From contig OY740771.1 of NCBI GenBank assembly GCA_963513935.1, positions 14,103,138 through 14,167,137 on the forward strand: a stretch of 64,000 bases of DNA. The letters run 5' to 3'. This stretch comes from Aphrophora alni (taxonomy: Eukaryota; Arthropoda; Insecta; Hemiptera; Aphrophoridae). The position numbers were made by a program, and so were the translations under genes. How positions within the stretch are numbered: the first letter of the stretch is position 1; the number at the start of each line of letters is the position of its first letter. Under the pieces are notes generated by a model. That model did not search any database and had not been told where the DNA came from. It was given only the letters and a program-made list of their open reading frames with translations. This document shows, in pieces, positions 1-11,974 of this stretch.

Positions 1-630
1 ACTGGGCTAAAGCAAACACATACCAAAGTTCGTTAATTTACAAGGCTTAACAGTTTGGTCTATCTACAAGAGGTATTGTTGAGCCATTTTTCTTTGAGAA
101 GACTGTCATCTGACGAATACTGTAAAACAACAATGAAGATGTCGACTTTGTCGTTGAAACGCGTTTCAATAAACGTACTCTATATATGCAAATTTGTGTT
201 CAAGTATTATTCTATCAGTACACTAAGATATGGCCAAAACATACCAGATTTGATTAAAAACGGTTCATGTGTTAAGCCATAAAACATTGCACGTACAACA
301 GACATGATCTCAAAAACTTTTTTGGGCTCAAAAAAGGTACATCCGCTTTTTTGACATTTACTAAAAATGCCAAATGTTTCATTGCTTATACATGAGTTAA
401 TATAAATTTAAAATACTACATACTAACTAAATGGAGTATCAAAAAGGTATACTCAGCAATATGAACACATTTCTCAGCTGGCAAGTGTCTATGCGTACCT
501 GAAATGAAAAAATAAAAAAAATTAGTTAAGAATATCATAAAGAATAATATAAAAAGCAGAAGTTGATAACAATTTATGGAACTATCATGAACTCTTTGAA
601 ATGTTAATAACTCTCTCCCATCCAACTACA
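1..630. other. AT-rich sequence without a recognisable gene
   Basis: The frames at 55-282 (+, TTG start) and 416-625 (-) show no recognisable domain and lie in very AT-rich sequence, so I do not call them genes. Around 225-275 there is a short stretch (gatatggccaaaacataccag, then a 'tttgattaaaaacggtt' motif) that recurs in modified form near 925-985 and 44405-44470, so it is probably an old dispersed repeat. Confidence 0.5.
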
Positions 631-631
631 T

Positions 632-836
632 GTTAAATCGGAGCGGTCTTGAAGAAGTTTTGCCTCCCTCGAGACCCTCACCAATTCCCTCCGTTCTTCA
701 GCTCTTCGTTTCCAATTTTTTAAAACCATATTCTGTAGATCATCAAAGACGTCATATTTCCCACCCCCCCTCTGGGTTTCAAATAAAGATCTTTGGTGTA
801 TTTGTTTCTCATATTTGAAGGCAAAAACCTCTCGGT
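632..836 (-). pseudogene. LINE retrotransposon ORF2 C-terminal remnant
   Basis: Read on the minus strand, this encodes a fragment like the extreme C-terminus of many non-LTR retrotransposon ORF2 proteins: a Pro-Arg-Gly-Gly-Trp segment, then DVFDDLQNM, then LKNWKRRAEERRELVRV and REAKLLQDR. The known family pattern is GRPR.RW..DV..DL..M...NW...A.DR..W......AK, and the order and spacing agree after one small frame change near 775. No upstream reverse transcriptase is visible. The plus-strand frame across the same bases is a shadow. The homology is inferred from pattern, so the clade cannot be fixed; it is an isolated, probably 5'-truncated copy. Confidence 0.55.
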
Positions 837-1119
837 CATCGTCTCCTTATCTCTTTAGTGGATCTATTGTTGTCCATCATCACCAGATGAACCAACTATT
901 TGAACCATGCCTTATTAAATACCCAAGATATGACCAATATATATCCACGAACCAAATTTCATTACAATCGCTAAACGAGTTTGTGTTGTGAATGGGCAGA
1001 CGCACATTTTTTTCAAAACTATTAGAACCAGGGCATCTCAAAAAGGATAAATCCTCTATTTTTCGACATTGTCTTATGAGTTCAAAGTTTAAATTTCAAC
1101 CAGCTCCGAGGAACTAGAA

Positions 1120-1700
1120 GGGGAGGCGCACATGGAGCCTCTCGACACAACACCATACTCAACTCATAAAGATAGGGATGCTGGAAGCAATATACCACTA
1201 GCACACTTCCACCATAACAAGACATTACTCAGAGCATACTCCCAGACGCCGAAATCCCTGTACAGGCAGAGTATGCTCAAATGGTACTCATGTCGGTAAG
1301 GTTCCACAAACAACGTTTGATGTGTCACCGTCGGGTAGCTCACGCGATACCCTCCCCCACAATGTCACCTACTTAGGGCGGCGCAAGTTACCCACCTACC
1401 CGGGATAGGGTAGCCCATCAAGCCGAAGTTGAAAGCTAGTAATAGCTTTCTCGCAGTTTCCATGGGCCGACATCATGGGGTGTAGTGTACGACCTTATTT
1501 TAGGAGGGTACCTTCTCCTAGAGCTCGTGATAACAAGGTTCCCCAAGCAACGCGTGATGAGTATCCGTAAGGTCGCTCACGTGATATCTTACCTCACATC
1601 GTATACCGAGAACGACCCTCGTTACTCACCTACATGGGATAGAGTAGTCTATCCCCTAGTTTTAGATATGACCTCACATCGGTTATTTTACCCATCACAT
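1120..1700. repeat. GC-richer region with diverged direct duplication (period about 237 bp)
   Basis: The segment beginning 'aaggttccacaaacaacg' at 1298 is repeated as 'aaggttccccaagcaacg' at 1535. In both copies it is followed by a 'gctcacg(c/t)gata' block and then a 'cacctac..gggata' block. Base composition is clearly less AT-rich than the flanks, suggesting a younger or transferred repeat unit. The 107-codon frame at 1485-1808 crosses this repeat and has no recognisable domain. No transposase or reverse transcriptase motif is seen. Confidence 0.5.
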
Positions 1701-1809
1701 AACTTGCAACATAATAGGTATATGGAACAGTCAAATATAATATTCGATATTTTTAAAATGACCTCCATTTTGAAATTCACCATTAGTTATTTGCGATTAG
1801 TTGTATAAG

Positions 1810-2680
1810 GATTTATAATATCCTACATACCAAATTACGAGGAAATCCTGTCAAAACATAAGGCCTTTAGAATGTTTAACAAAGTCCCACTTGCGTAAGC
1901 ACACACAGAAATAATCTGGTTGGACGAGTGAACATAATATCCGAATTTCACTAAAATAGTTAAATCTTCACATATACACATAAAGTGCTCATATACAGGT
2001 TCTACAGAAGTTACAGATTATAATTCGTCGAGAACGGAAGTATGAAAATGGATTTGCTTGCATTTTAAAATAAAACCGAAATGAATTTCCGGTCTCGCAT
2101 GTGTAAAAACTCTTTTACCTCTGTGTAGTGTAGAAATTAGTTTCTACTGTTAATTTATTGTTATATTTTTCCCACCTTTTTTGCTAGAATAAAAATTGCC
2201 CGTAAAAAACAGTACTGAAATAAAAATAAGGAAATAAATATTTTTATATAACAAACATTTATACAAATTTAAGATAGAAATTCAAATATACAAAAAGAAA
2301 AAAAAATTAAAAAACAAAACACAAAATTCAGTAAATAAGGTACCAGAGGTAAACCTGTATAGGTGTTACCATCATTATAAACGCAAACTTGTGCAGCTGT
2401 AAAACAAAAACATTATTTGTAATGAGCTACACTTGTGGAAACTTCAATCATCAAATGAATGAACACACAATTAAAAACAAAAAAAAAACTTTATTTGTGG
2501 AATACATATATTATACAAGACGACGTTTAAATGATTGTCATCATCCTCTGTTGCTACACGCACACAAACACTACAAGATTGTGTTTCATTGGGTGAATAT
2601 TTAAATTCATTAAAAAGTATTTAAAATTTTATTTGTACATCTTATTTTGTGAAACTATCACCTAGTTGAGCAATGTCTGT
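1810..2680. other. AT-rich unannotated sequence
   Basis: This is low-complexity A/T-rich DNA with an A-rich block at about 2285-2330. The frame at 2389-2604 is composed largely of poly-Lys/Asn type codons from A-runs and is not supported as a gene. No RNA gene or transposon motif was recognised. Confidence 0.5.
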
Positions 2681-2825
2681 TTTCCAATACAGCTGACCGG
2701 AGCTTGGTTACCTAAGTTGAGCAGATCACGCTAGTCAAACGGAGAGAAGTAACCGGGTAGTGTGAATTAATTGGCGTTCGGAGGTCTTTCCACAGGCCCA
2801 ATCACCAAGTCGGACGCGTTAATAG
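2680..2825 (+). repeat. possible 5S-rRNA-like (SINE3-type) short interspersed element
   Basis: A GC-richer island contains 'ggttacctaagttgagcag' followed by 'atcacgctagtca' and 'gtaaccgggtag'. This resembles in order the internal control region of 5S rRNA (the GAAGTTAAGCA-type box A, then the gGTTAGTac and GGTGACCG blocks). SINE3 families begin with a 5S-derived head, so a 5S-derived retroposon is one reading. The match is imperfect and the family could equally be an unrelated repeat. Confidence 0.28.
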
Positions 2826-3416
2826 ATTATTTAAATGAGACCAGTTTGAGAATGAGCTATGTTCGTAATGGGTGTTGTTTTAGTATTTAAATAGTAATTA
2901 GCTTTAATTCGGTAATATAATATTTATGAAATTAATCTTTTCAAAGCTAGGTAGGCAATGGTGTAAGGGTAGACGAGGGTGGTGATGAGGGCAATGAGGA
3001 ACGATTTTAGACTTCTAAATAGACTTAGGGCATAAACGTACGTTACCGATAAAAAATGGTCCGCAAACCGTCGCAGTTTATAGAATGAACAAGCTTTTGT
3101 TGGTCACTGCAGGAAAAACGTATTGATATAAAGTTTGACCTTGAAGAAGAATACTAGAATCGTTATGCAACGGAAGAAAAGCCAAGAACTTACAATTACC
3201 TATGTAGTGAAACAAGGGGTTGTTCTCACTGTTGTACTGTTTAATTTGACACTGCAGCAATTGAGAGACTTAATTTGAGAGGGAAAAATTATCCAAAGAA
3301 TGAGACAACTTGAAGCTTATGTGGTGATGTTGTAATAACAGCAAAAATGTGACCACTTTGAAGTAATCACTCAAGCAACTTGTGAGTGAGATACAATGTA
3401 GGTCTAACAGTAAATT

Positions 3417-3427
3417 AGGGGGGGGGG
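3417..3427. repeat. poly-G run
   Basis: A short run of consecutive G bases (mononucleotide microsatellite) in otherwise AT-rich DNA. Confidence 0.8.
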
Positions 3428-3579
3428 AACGAAATATTTTGAAATTTCCGCACAAGATGGAAGGAGGGGAGTTGTAGATATTAATATAAACCATAATATC
3501 TAGGAGTCTTTGACTTCAACTAGATTTCTTCGAGTTATCCTCAACAAGGAAAACACGATGTCTAACGAGATAATGAATA

Positions 3580-3581
<2 letters not shown>

Positions 3582-3621
<40 letters not shown>

Positions 3622-3640
3622 AATTTAATTTAATTTGTAT
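3582..3640. repeat. (TA)n microsatellite followed by (TAATT)n
   Basis: About 35 bases of alternating TA are followed by four pentamers of the type taatt. This is a compound simple repeat and marks the left edge of the degenerate tandem region to the right. Confidence 0.95.
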
Positions 3641-4200
3641 ATATATAATAAGCACATAATTTGATATTTTATATTTTGTAATTATATTATTTTTTTTTTT
3701 TTAGATGTATGTATAAATAAGTAGACAATTTTCTATTTTTCACTTTGTAAATATGTTTTATTTGATTTTTTGTAATTGTATATATAAATAAGTAGACAAT
3801 ATGTACTTTTTTATGTTGTAAATATTTTTTACTTGATTGTTTGTAATTTTCTAAGTAAATATGTAAACAATTTTTTAATATTGTAAAAAAACGTATTTTG
3901 AAATTTGAAAACGTATTTGAACGAATTTTATTTTGAAATTGTATATATATATAAATAAGTAGAAATTTTTAAATTTTATATTGAGTAATTATGTTTTATT
4001 TGATTTTGAAATTGTTTATATAAATAAAGTAAAACATATTTTATTTTATATATTGTAGTTATGTTTCATTTAATTTTTGTAATTATGTTTTATTTGATTT
4101 TTGTAATTGTGTATATAAATAAGTAGACAAGTTTGTATTTGATATGTTGTAATTGTATATATAATTAAGTAGATCATTTTAAATTTTATTTTGTGTAGTT
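3640..4200. repeat. degenerate AT-rich tandem repeat (about 80-bp period)
   Basis: The phrase 'tgtatatataaataagtagacaa' or close variants recurs at about 3705, 3777, 3940, 4110 and 4152. Each is followed by a T-rich block with 'ttttgtaa' and 'atgttttatttgattttt'. Copies are strongly diverged and vary in spacing, so this is an old minisatellite. No coding potential. Confidence 0.6.
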
Positions 4201-4388
4201 ATTAAATGTTATGATTTGATAGGTATGTATTAAATGTTATGTATTTATTGTAATTTTTGAGGTAAAGTGGAAGAAATAGTCCTAAACTTTGCTTTATACA
4301 ATACAGTTTTATTTTACTCTTTTCTAATATTTATCGTATATTTTTAAGAGATAAACATTTGTGTTTGTTTTGTTCCAATACTCGGCAG

Positions 4389-4581
4389 TTGCCAACCCTG
4401 ACCCCGTTGAGTGGTTTTACTACAGAAAGACTCGCTATTCCATTTCCTGGAGCTTATTTAGTATTAAAAGTCGATCAAAGAACAACTCAACTCGCAACAA
4501 GCAAAGTGGATTCCATTCCGGTATTTTTATTCAAAGCAATTCTGTTCGTACAACCCATCAGAGTAATTATATTACAGAGAG
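4389..4581 (+). CDS. possible internal exon, product unknown
   Basis: A less AT-rich block is bounded on the left by a T-rich tract ending 'ctcggcag' and on the right by 'gagag|gtaatt', i.e. possible acceptor and donor splice sites. Two of three frames stay open across all 193 bases: one begins ANPDPVEWFYYRKTR, the other contains AYLVLKVDQRTTQLATSKV. I recognise neither. The case is only composition plus splice-like edges, with no conserved domain and no neighbouring exon, so chance or an undetected transposon is likely. Confidence 0.13.
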
Positions 4582-4589
4582 GTAATTTG

Positions 4590-6700
4590 TTTCTTCTGGC
4601 AAAGTTGGTTGAGGTAATATTTACTGCACGTGTTCAATTTTATTCCACTGAAATGTACATTAGTATCTACTTCTGGAAAGCTAATATGTGTATTAACTAA
4701 TAAATCAATGCAGGTATGCAAACTACTAATCAATGTAATGGCTTAACTTGATTTTGTGTACAATAAACCATGCAAATAAATTTCACAAACATTTTTAGTC
4801 GTACATTCCTAAAAACAAATAAAAACGAACCAAAACTAATCGTCAATAAAAAAAGCCTTTTCGGTAATTGTCAGGAAAGCGAAAACATAGACGACGTCTT
4901 AACAAGTCCTCAGTGTAAATTTTATTTTTTAATGACGCCAGACTTGTTTTTTTTGCCAATTATTCCTGAAACATATCATTTTTTAGTTAAAATTTTTTAT
5001 ACCGGTTTTGATGACGAATCTTCACATTTCACTAAAATGTGAACGAAATCGGTTGAAACGATTTAGAGAAATTAATTATTTTACAACAGCTCCATGGGTG
5101 ATATATAGTTTTTATTGATAACTCATGAACCGATATTTTTTGGAGTGATAGCAAGTAAAACGTTTTGCTTAGGTAGTTAGAAGATACTCTTGAGCAAAAT
5201 TTCATCAAAATCTTTAAAGCTACAGAAAATTATAAGTTATAGAATAAATTAAAAGATCTCGAAAGACGACCAAACTATACCCACCGAATTTGATTAAAAT
5301 CGGTCCACACGTTTTTCTATAGAACGGAGAGACAGACGACATACAAACATATTTCCAAAAACTACTTTTTTGAATACAGCAGTTGCAAAGCTTATATGCC
5401 CTCAAAAAGTCGACAGCGTTGCGTAGAAGTTAACCTCAAAATAAGCAAATAACGAATTTATAACAGATGATTATTTATCAAACTAATTAAAAATATAACT
5501 GGTCAACGATCTCTGGAAGTAGCATAACTCGTCAAATGTTTTAAATATGATTTATCAGACATTTTGAAAGTTGTGTCTTTCCATCACTTCAGACTTAAAA
5601 ACAAGTGGAGTTTAAACAAAATTGTTAAAATGAGTAAAATTATAACTGCCACGTGAGATAAAATTTCAATGAGTCTGCATATTCAGCTCAGTCTGGCATT
5701 GATAACGGTCGAAAAATCATAGGAATACTCATCTTTCCTTGTTTGTAAATGCAAGCAGATTTAGTTAAATTATCGATCCTTAATGAAGTGGAGTTTTGTT
5801 TGTGTTTGGTAATGAGGGGACAGAGAAGATGATGAATGGGCAAAGTGAGGGACTCGGACACCTGTCATAAGCTTGGAGCTTGGTGTTGGTAGAACTTTGA
5901 GAAGAGTCATGTCAAGATGAAATTGAGTAAGGTCAGAAGGAACGTCACTGGAAGCGGAAAATTACGAGTTTTTATAAAAAGCCCATTGACGAATTTTGGT
6001 GTTTATTCATATGAGACGTGTCTAAATTATGCTTTCATAACAAATTTCATTTTATCTCCACGAATTTGGGATGTAGAGTACTGCTAAGATATCAGACGCC
6101 AGAGAGACACACGCCATTCAAAAGGTTTTTTTTTGACTCAATCGACCATCACATCACAACTTTCTTATACCATGTATATTTGAGAAAACAATAAATTTAG
6201 TTTACTAAGGTTTGGTAGAAATAAACGAAAGTTGGAGGAAAACGGTGGGTGAAATATTTATATTTTAGTTTTGTTTTGCTTCTACAAACAACATTGAGAA
6301 CACACGATATTCAACTTCAATGTTTTCGACTGAAAATTCCGTTCTACCATAAAAGTAAAATTAAAACAAAATTTACATCTATTTTATCTGTTTATTCAAA
6401 CAGCTTCGTATTGTCATTTTTGTAAAACTTTTTAATTAACTGCAAACTATAAACAGTAAATATTTTCACAATTAAAAGTTATTGTTTGCTTTAGAACTAT
6501 GGGAGTTTAGAATAACAGTTGATCATGGTAAATTATGACCAGGTATTTGTTAGTAAAACTCAAGCACAATACAAGCTCATAAATATATTTTTAATTGCAA
6601 ACTATTGAAGTTTTATAGGTAATAAATTTATTCCAACTGTTTTTATCCCAATTGAAAAAAAATATGAATATGTTTGTGTAGCCTACTCCAACCTACCAAT
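4590..6700. other. AT-rich DNA with dispersed-repeat fragments
   Basis: Between 4960 and 5410 there are three variants of a recurring phrase ('tttgattaaaatcggt' type at about 5045, 5200 and 5288, with 'gagaaatta' and 'ataacagct' nearby). These match the dispersed family described at 22770 and 39700. The rest, including 5410-6700, shows no recognisable gene, RNA or element. Frames at 4770-5042 and 5220-5405 fall inside the repeat fragments and are not supported. Confidence 0.5.
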
Positions 6701-6714
6701 ACTAATTCAGTCTT

Positions 6715-7450
6715 TTTTTCGTTTCGAAACAGTTTAAATTTAGTTTTATGAGGTTTCTAGTTTATTCTCAATGTGGGGTGAATTATTTACGGTGTTGACC
6801 CCATGATTGTGGGCTCTAGCGGAGAGCTAGTTATATTAAGTAATTCTGGTTGCGAAGAGTAGAATACGTTGGGAAGGCGATGGGTCAACTACAAACCCAG
6901 AATAGAAATAATCTAGAAAGTATAGGACCAACATACCAACACTACGTTGCGGTTATTTAAATTAAGTTTTTAATTTCGAGTAGTCCTCGGTTAGAATCGC
7001 TTTCTTTGAATGAGGTTCCGGGTTAATTCTCAGTGAGAACTAAAATAGTTACGGTGTTGACCCAGAATAGTGAGACGAGTGGAGAGCAAGTAATATTAAG
7101 GAATTCATTTTACGAAGACTAGACGTCGGGAAGTCAATGGACTTAACTACAAACATGAAGGAGAGGTGTTTCATACCTGTATTATTATTAAAGCCCTCAG
7201 GAGCTCACATACAGTCAGTACGGCCGTGAAAATCCTGAGGGACCTAATCTGTATATATAACTTTTTTCGTGTACTCTTATTAGGTGTTTTTAACTACACA
7301 CCCTTCCGAGGAGTTGTCTTGCAGAGTTAGGCCCTTTAAGAGCTGTTTCATAACTGTATTATTATGATTAATGCCCTCAGGGTCTCAATTATAGTGAGTA
7401 CAGGGGTGCAAATACGGAATGAGATAAGCTGAATCAAACTTTTTTTGTCT
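6715..7450 (+). repeat. two successive diverged direct duplications
   Basis: The block at about 6770-6905 ('tacggtgttgacc', 'ggagagc', 'aatattaag', 'gaagactag') recurs at about 7045-7160 in the same order. Then a block with 'tgtattattatta', 'gccctcag', 'gtgagtaca' at 7165-7265 recurs at 7345-7440. Overall order is A-A'-B-B'. Identity is moderate, with many substitutions. No coding sequence is recognised, so this may be the noncoding part of an old transposon. Confidence 0.55.
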
Positions 7451-8180
7451 TGGGTTAGACCATTCTTTTAGTTTTCTTACCATGTTCTCTTATTATTTTC
7501 AGATTTTGACGCCATTCAGAAACCATGTATTAGGGGGGTTTTTACTTTGTTATTTCTTTGTGTTTTCATAAGGCGATGATGACTGGGAGAATTTTCACCT
7601 TAAAAAAAAGTAAACACAAAATTATTAATAACATATTCTGCAGTACTTGCTTCTTCCAGATTTTGGACTTCGACCTCGGTTGAAGTTTTCCGTACGTTTC
7701 TAAAATGAGCAACAAATATTTTTATTATTATATTTATGACTAAACTTGCTAAACACTTATTCCACCCTAGAATATCTTATCTTTCCAATATGTAGGACAT
7801 TGACACTACTTTTCTCTAACACCGATACCTGTTTCCGTTTGCTTAGATTCATCTTGTAAAATACAGACCACTTAAAATTGTATTCTTTGAACTCAATAGG
7901 CTTGACAAGATCTACTGACTGCGCTAAATGTCGCCAGTGCCTTTATTTCTCTCCAGTGGCTAATTCCAGAAAAGGATGAGTTCAACAAGTAAAACGTTTT
8001 TTAGTGTCATAGATTTTACAATTTTTCTGTTCCGTAAGTGACTAGTAAGGGGCGACATGTTACAAAAACCAAAAAATGAAACAAATTATTTTTTCCAGAC
8101 TGAATAACTAACTCTGATCTCGTTAACAGAAATCGGTGTAAAATCACTAAAACTTAGTGACACCCCAAAATCGAGATACT
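7450..8180. other. unannotated AT-rich sequence
   Basis: No gene, RNA or mobile element motif was recognised between the duplicated block on the left and the minisatellite on the right. Confidence 0.45.
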
Positions 8181-8935
8181 AAACAAAAATATGATATAAG
8201 TTGTTAAATAAATATCGTAAGACAGTAATTATCGTAAGATGGAAAATATAGTAGAAATAAATATCGTAAGTAAATAAATATCGTAAGAAAGTGTATATAA
8301 TAAAGTGATAAATATCGTAAGACGATAAATAACGTCATACGATAAATTTCGTTAGACGAATTATAACAACAGACGTTAAATATCGTTAGACGGTAATTAC
8401 TGTAATGCGATAAATATTGTCAGAAGATGAATAAAAACAGACGGTAAATATCAAAAGAATATATATATATATTATCAGGTGCTAAATATCTTTTGACGGT
8501 AAATATCGAAAGGCAGTATATATCGTCAGGTGCTAAATATCGTAATATGGTAAATATCGTAAGATGGTAAATATTGTAAAATATCGAAAGTCGGTAAATA
8601 TCTATATACGTTATAAAACGTAAGGGAATATATATTGTAAAGCGATAAATATCGTAAGACGATAAAAATCGTCACCAGGTAAATATCGTAAGATGGTAAA
8701 TTTATATTCATATTACAGATGGTTTATATCGTAAGACGATATAATAATGTCAAACGGTAAATATCAAAAGACGATATATTTATCATAAGGCGCTGCATAT
8801 CGTAAGGTGATAAATATCGTAAGGTGAATTATATCGTAAAGTGGTAATTATAGTTAGATGGTAAATATCGTTGTATGATATATATCATCAGATGGTATAT
8901 ATTGTAAGATGTTCAATATCGCAAAATTGATTTTT
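8180..8935. repeat. degenerate short-unit minisatellite (unit about 16-18 bp)
   Basis: Dozens of copies of a unit close to 'ggtaaatatcgtaaga(c)' run head to tail, with variants such as 'gataaatatcgtaagac' and 'gctaaatatcgtaat'. Copies differ in length by a few bases, giving an irregular period. The minus-strand frame at 8526-8711 is only a translation of this repeat (Tyr/Ile/Leu/Ser-rich). Ends are diffuse. Confidence 0.85.
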
Positions 8936-8939
8936 CTGA

Positions 8940-9810
8940 ATTTTTAATGTTCTATATGGGCACAATATATACCAAACTTCATTTTCCTATCTAAATTTGT
9001 ATCTACTCTATATAGGCTAACGTACAGACGACAGCGGAAGGACGGCATGACGAAAATAACGTTTACGGTTTTTGCGAGGATTAAATTTAATATATACTTC
9101 GTAAACTATATGAGTAAAGAAAGTAACACAAAACAAATAAAATATAAATTTAAAATAAAGAGCAATAGGATTTCAACAAAGATTATTTTTTTCCTTTTTT
9201 ATTAAAATTATAATTTTATTTGTTGTTTGTTTTTGTTAAAAATTGCATTGTTTTTCTTTACAACACGAACGTCGATATATATTTATACAATTTTCATTAT
9301 TATATTAAAACAAAGAAACGCCAATAAAATACAAAACAAAACTGGAAGTTATATAAAGCATAAGGGTTCTCATTTCTGACGCTGTAAACACTCAATCGTT
9401 TTCCGAACACTATATTGTGCCCTCAGGACGCACTTGAAGGCCCAAACCAAGATGGCGGACGTAGGGTGAGAACTATATCCCCTATTGTTGCTTACAACAA
9501 ACGCAATGGACCAATTACACATGTGATTATATTGATTTTCAATACAACCAGCAGTACAAATCATGCAATGGGGACGCATTGTCTGCAGGCATGAATTGGA
9601 TTATTTTTATTTCCAGAAACAATCACGTGTATTATGATTATCCAGTAGTTGTATTTATTTTTACGAAATAGAACATCGGATCAGATGGATGTTTAAAAAA
9701 AACGCAGTGTGGAATGTTTCACACGTTAGAAGCCTACTTGAACCAAATATAACTAACCTAAAAATTTAGAATATCTGTCTTCATTCTCAAAATCGGCGGT
9801 ATATCAGGAT
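8940..9810. other. AT-rich sequence, no supported gene
   Basis: The stretch 9380-9590 is less AT-rich and carries a minus-strand frame (9370-9579) with several Cys residues and no recognisable domain. It includes 'ccaagatggcggac', a phrase often seen in interspersed repeats. The remainder is A/T-rich without motifs. I see no support for a gene. Confidence 0.4.
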
Positions 9811-9813
9811 AAA

Positions 9814-9967
9814 GGATAACCCAGGACGTCTAACGGCATTAGGCTATAAAAACAAGTTGACGAGAAATCAGGATAACCCAGGAAGTGTGACGGCATTAGG
9901 ATTTAAAAACAAGTTGATGAGAAATCAGGATAACCCAGGAAGTCTGACGGCATTAGGATTAAAAAAA
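9814..9967 (+). repeat. 57-bp tandem repeat, about 2.7 copies
   Basis: Copies start at 9814, 9871 and 9928 with 'ggataacccagga' followed by 'cggcattagg' and 'aaaacaagttga'. The period is exactly 57 bp and divergence is only a few bases, so the array is fairly recent. The third copy ends in a run of A. Confidence 0.9.
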
Positions 9968-10129
9968 AAAGATGATTTTTAAAAAATGTTATAAATTTAA
10001 GCTTTGTACCTTTAAAAGTTTAACTTTTATCCAGGACTTGTAGATATCTGCCATATTAAACTCACTTCGCTCGTGACGATAACTCGGCTCTGCCAGATTT
10101 ACGAATAAACGAATACCACTTTCTCTTGG

Positions 10130-10291
10130 GGGTCAGGTTGGGTTAGGTTAGGTTAGGTTAGTTAAGGTCAGGTCAGGTTAGGTTAGGTTAGGTTAGGTTA
10201 GGTTAGGTCAGGTCAGGTTATGTTAGGTTAGGTTAGGTTAGGTTATGTTAGGTTAGGTTAGGTTAGTTTAGGTCAGGTAAGGTTAGGTTAG
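10130..10291 (+). repeat. interstitial insect-type telomeric repeat (TTAGG)n
   Basis: About 160 bases of TTAGG pentamers in the ggtta register, interrupted by variants (tcagg, ttaagg, ttatg, tttagg). TTAGG is the ancestral telomere repeat of insects and other arthropods. Unique-looking sequence on both sides shows this block is internal, not a chromosome end. Confidence 0.92.
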
Positions 10292-10299
10292 CTCAGTTC

Positions 10300-11400
10300 T
10301 GCGTGTTCTTGTAACTGTTCAAATATCACAAGTTCTTGGGAGGGCAAAGTTCGAAATTACTTTTTTGACAATAACTTCGCTTTTTATCATCGTAGATGAG
10401 TGGGGTTTATACTGTTACATGCAGAATTGAAATCTACATATATTTTTTAAATCTAATTAAGTGTGTTTTACGTTGAATAACAAAACAGTTATGAACAAAA
10501 AACTGTTGGTAGCTATTTTTGCATTTTCAATTAGATTTTTCTGAATTTTAGTAGGGTTCTATGATATACTATACTCATCTACAGAAAATTAAATGTTCTT
10601 ATCTTAATTTGTCAGATAAGGATCCTATCTTTCTTTCCAAAACAGACCATGGTTTTGTTACCAAATATATAATTTCTCAGAATCTATTCTACAGATTTCA
10701 TTGAACATTTTAACTCTTACCGAAAAGAGTTAAAATTCATTAAAGTTTTTAACGAATTGTCTCTGAAAAAAAAATTACCTTTAGAAGAAAAAAAATTGGA
10801 AAATAAAAATTAGAAATAAAAGTGAAGGATAATTTTTCTTTTCTACTCGTCAGAATCGCCATTAATTGAAGCAATCATTTTGAGAGATTGTCAAATTGAA
10901 CTTACACTCCACAGAATAAGCTCACAAATTACTGCAAATAACAGAAGGGGGATAATTGTTTTAACGAGGTAATATAATTAATTATTAGAGCCCACAAAAT
11001 CATCTAGCATAGTCTATAGATGACCCTATACGGGTTGGTTATCCTGGAATAATCGAATTAACGTCATAGCAATCAAATTTCCTAACTCCGCCCTGATCCC
11101 ATTATCAGCTTAGTTCAATAAACCGGAAGACAACGCAATCTTGTGGAAAGTTTAGAAACTTCAGAAAAACAACGATTTCTTTTTAAACAATGTGAAAAGG
11201 TAAGAGTGCTGATTGATGTCAATTTAAAGGAAAATTACAGCGATCCTGCAATAATATGGTATAACTATTTTGAAGTATTAATATATGCAATACATCGTTC
11301 TGATTACGCAGTATTCGAAGTATAGGGGAAGTTTAGTAATTGTACAAGTTTTCGACTTTTGACTTATCTTCACGTTTCTTATCATTAGGGAACTGAAAAT
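10300..11400 (-). repeat. copy of a dispersed repeat shared with 27640-28190
   Basis: The segment 10650-10940 is close to the reverse complement of 27650-27900: it shares the complement of 'gcagtaatttgt', 'attcaatttgacaatc', 'atgattgcttcaa', 'ggcgattct' and 'gaaatctgtagaat', in the corresponding order. The segment 11325-11360 ('ggggaagtttagtaattgtac') matches 28035-28070 in direct orientation. The small frame at 11143-11325 lies between them and is not recognised. Confidence 0.6.
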
Positions 11401-11970
11401 TGACGTAAGCACGATAGCAAACACAAAAATTGACGTTGACTGTACGTTAGAATGATATAAAACACAAAAATTGACGTTGTCTGTACGTAAATACGATAAC
11501 AAACACAAAAATTGACGGTATCTCTACGTAAGAATGAAAGCAAATACAAACATGACGTTGTCTGGACGTAAGCAAGATAGCAAACACAAAAATTGACGTT
11601 GTCTTTACGTAAGCACGAGAACAAACACAAAAATTGACGTTTTCTTTACGTAAGCACGATAACAAACACAAAAATTGACGTTGTCTGTACGTAAGCACGA
11701 TAACAAACACAAAAATTGACGTTATCTGTACGCAAGCACGATAGCAAACACAAAAATTGACGTTATCTGTACGTAAGTACGATAGCATACACAAACATTG
11801 ACGTTGTCTGTACGTAAGCACGATAGCATACACAAACATTGACGTTATCTATACGTAAGCACGATAGCATACACAAACATTGACGTTGTCTGTACGTAAG
11901 CACGATAGCATACACAAACATTGACGTTGTCTGTATGTAAGAACGATAACAAACACAAAAATTGACAATA
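11400..11970 (+). repeat. 41-bp minisatellite, 14 copies
   Basis: Copies of 'acgtaagcacgatagcaaac' plus 'acaaaaattgacgttgtctgt' begin at 11403 and recur every 41 bp (40 once) to 11935. Variants (gatagcata, gataacaaa, ttatct) are shared by neighbouring copies, especially the four right-hand ones with 'catacacaaacattg', indicating local duplication. Because 41 is not a multiple of 3, the long minus-strand frames here (up to 130 codons) are frame-cycling artefacts, not genes. One unit-like copy is present alone at about 28140-28180. Confidence 0.95.
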
Positions 11971-11974
11971 GTAA

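Noticed and set aside
8526..8711. 61-codon minus-strand frame
   Set aside because: Entirely within the short-unit minisatellite.
10131..10291. Chromosome end
   Set aside because: Non-telomeric sequence continues for kilobases on both sides and the repeat contains many variant pentamers.
11447..11839. 130-codon minus-strand frame with repeated Val/Cys/Tyr/Leu-rich motifs
   Set aside because: It is produced by reading through the 41-bp minisatellite, whose unit cycles through all three frames without stops; neighbouring overlapping frames at 11278-12042 have the same cause.
11400..11970. CRISPR-like array
   Set aside because: Repeats are contiguous without unique spacers, and the sequence is eukaryotic.
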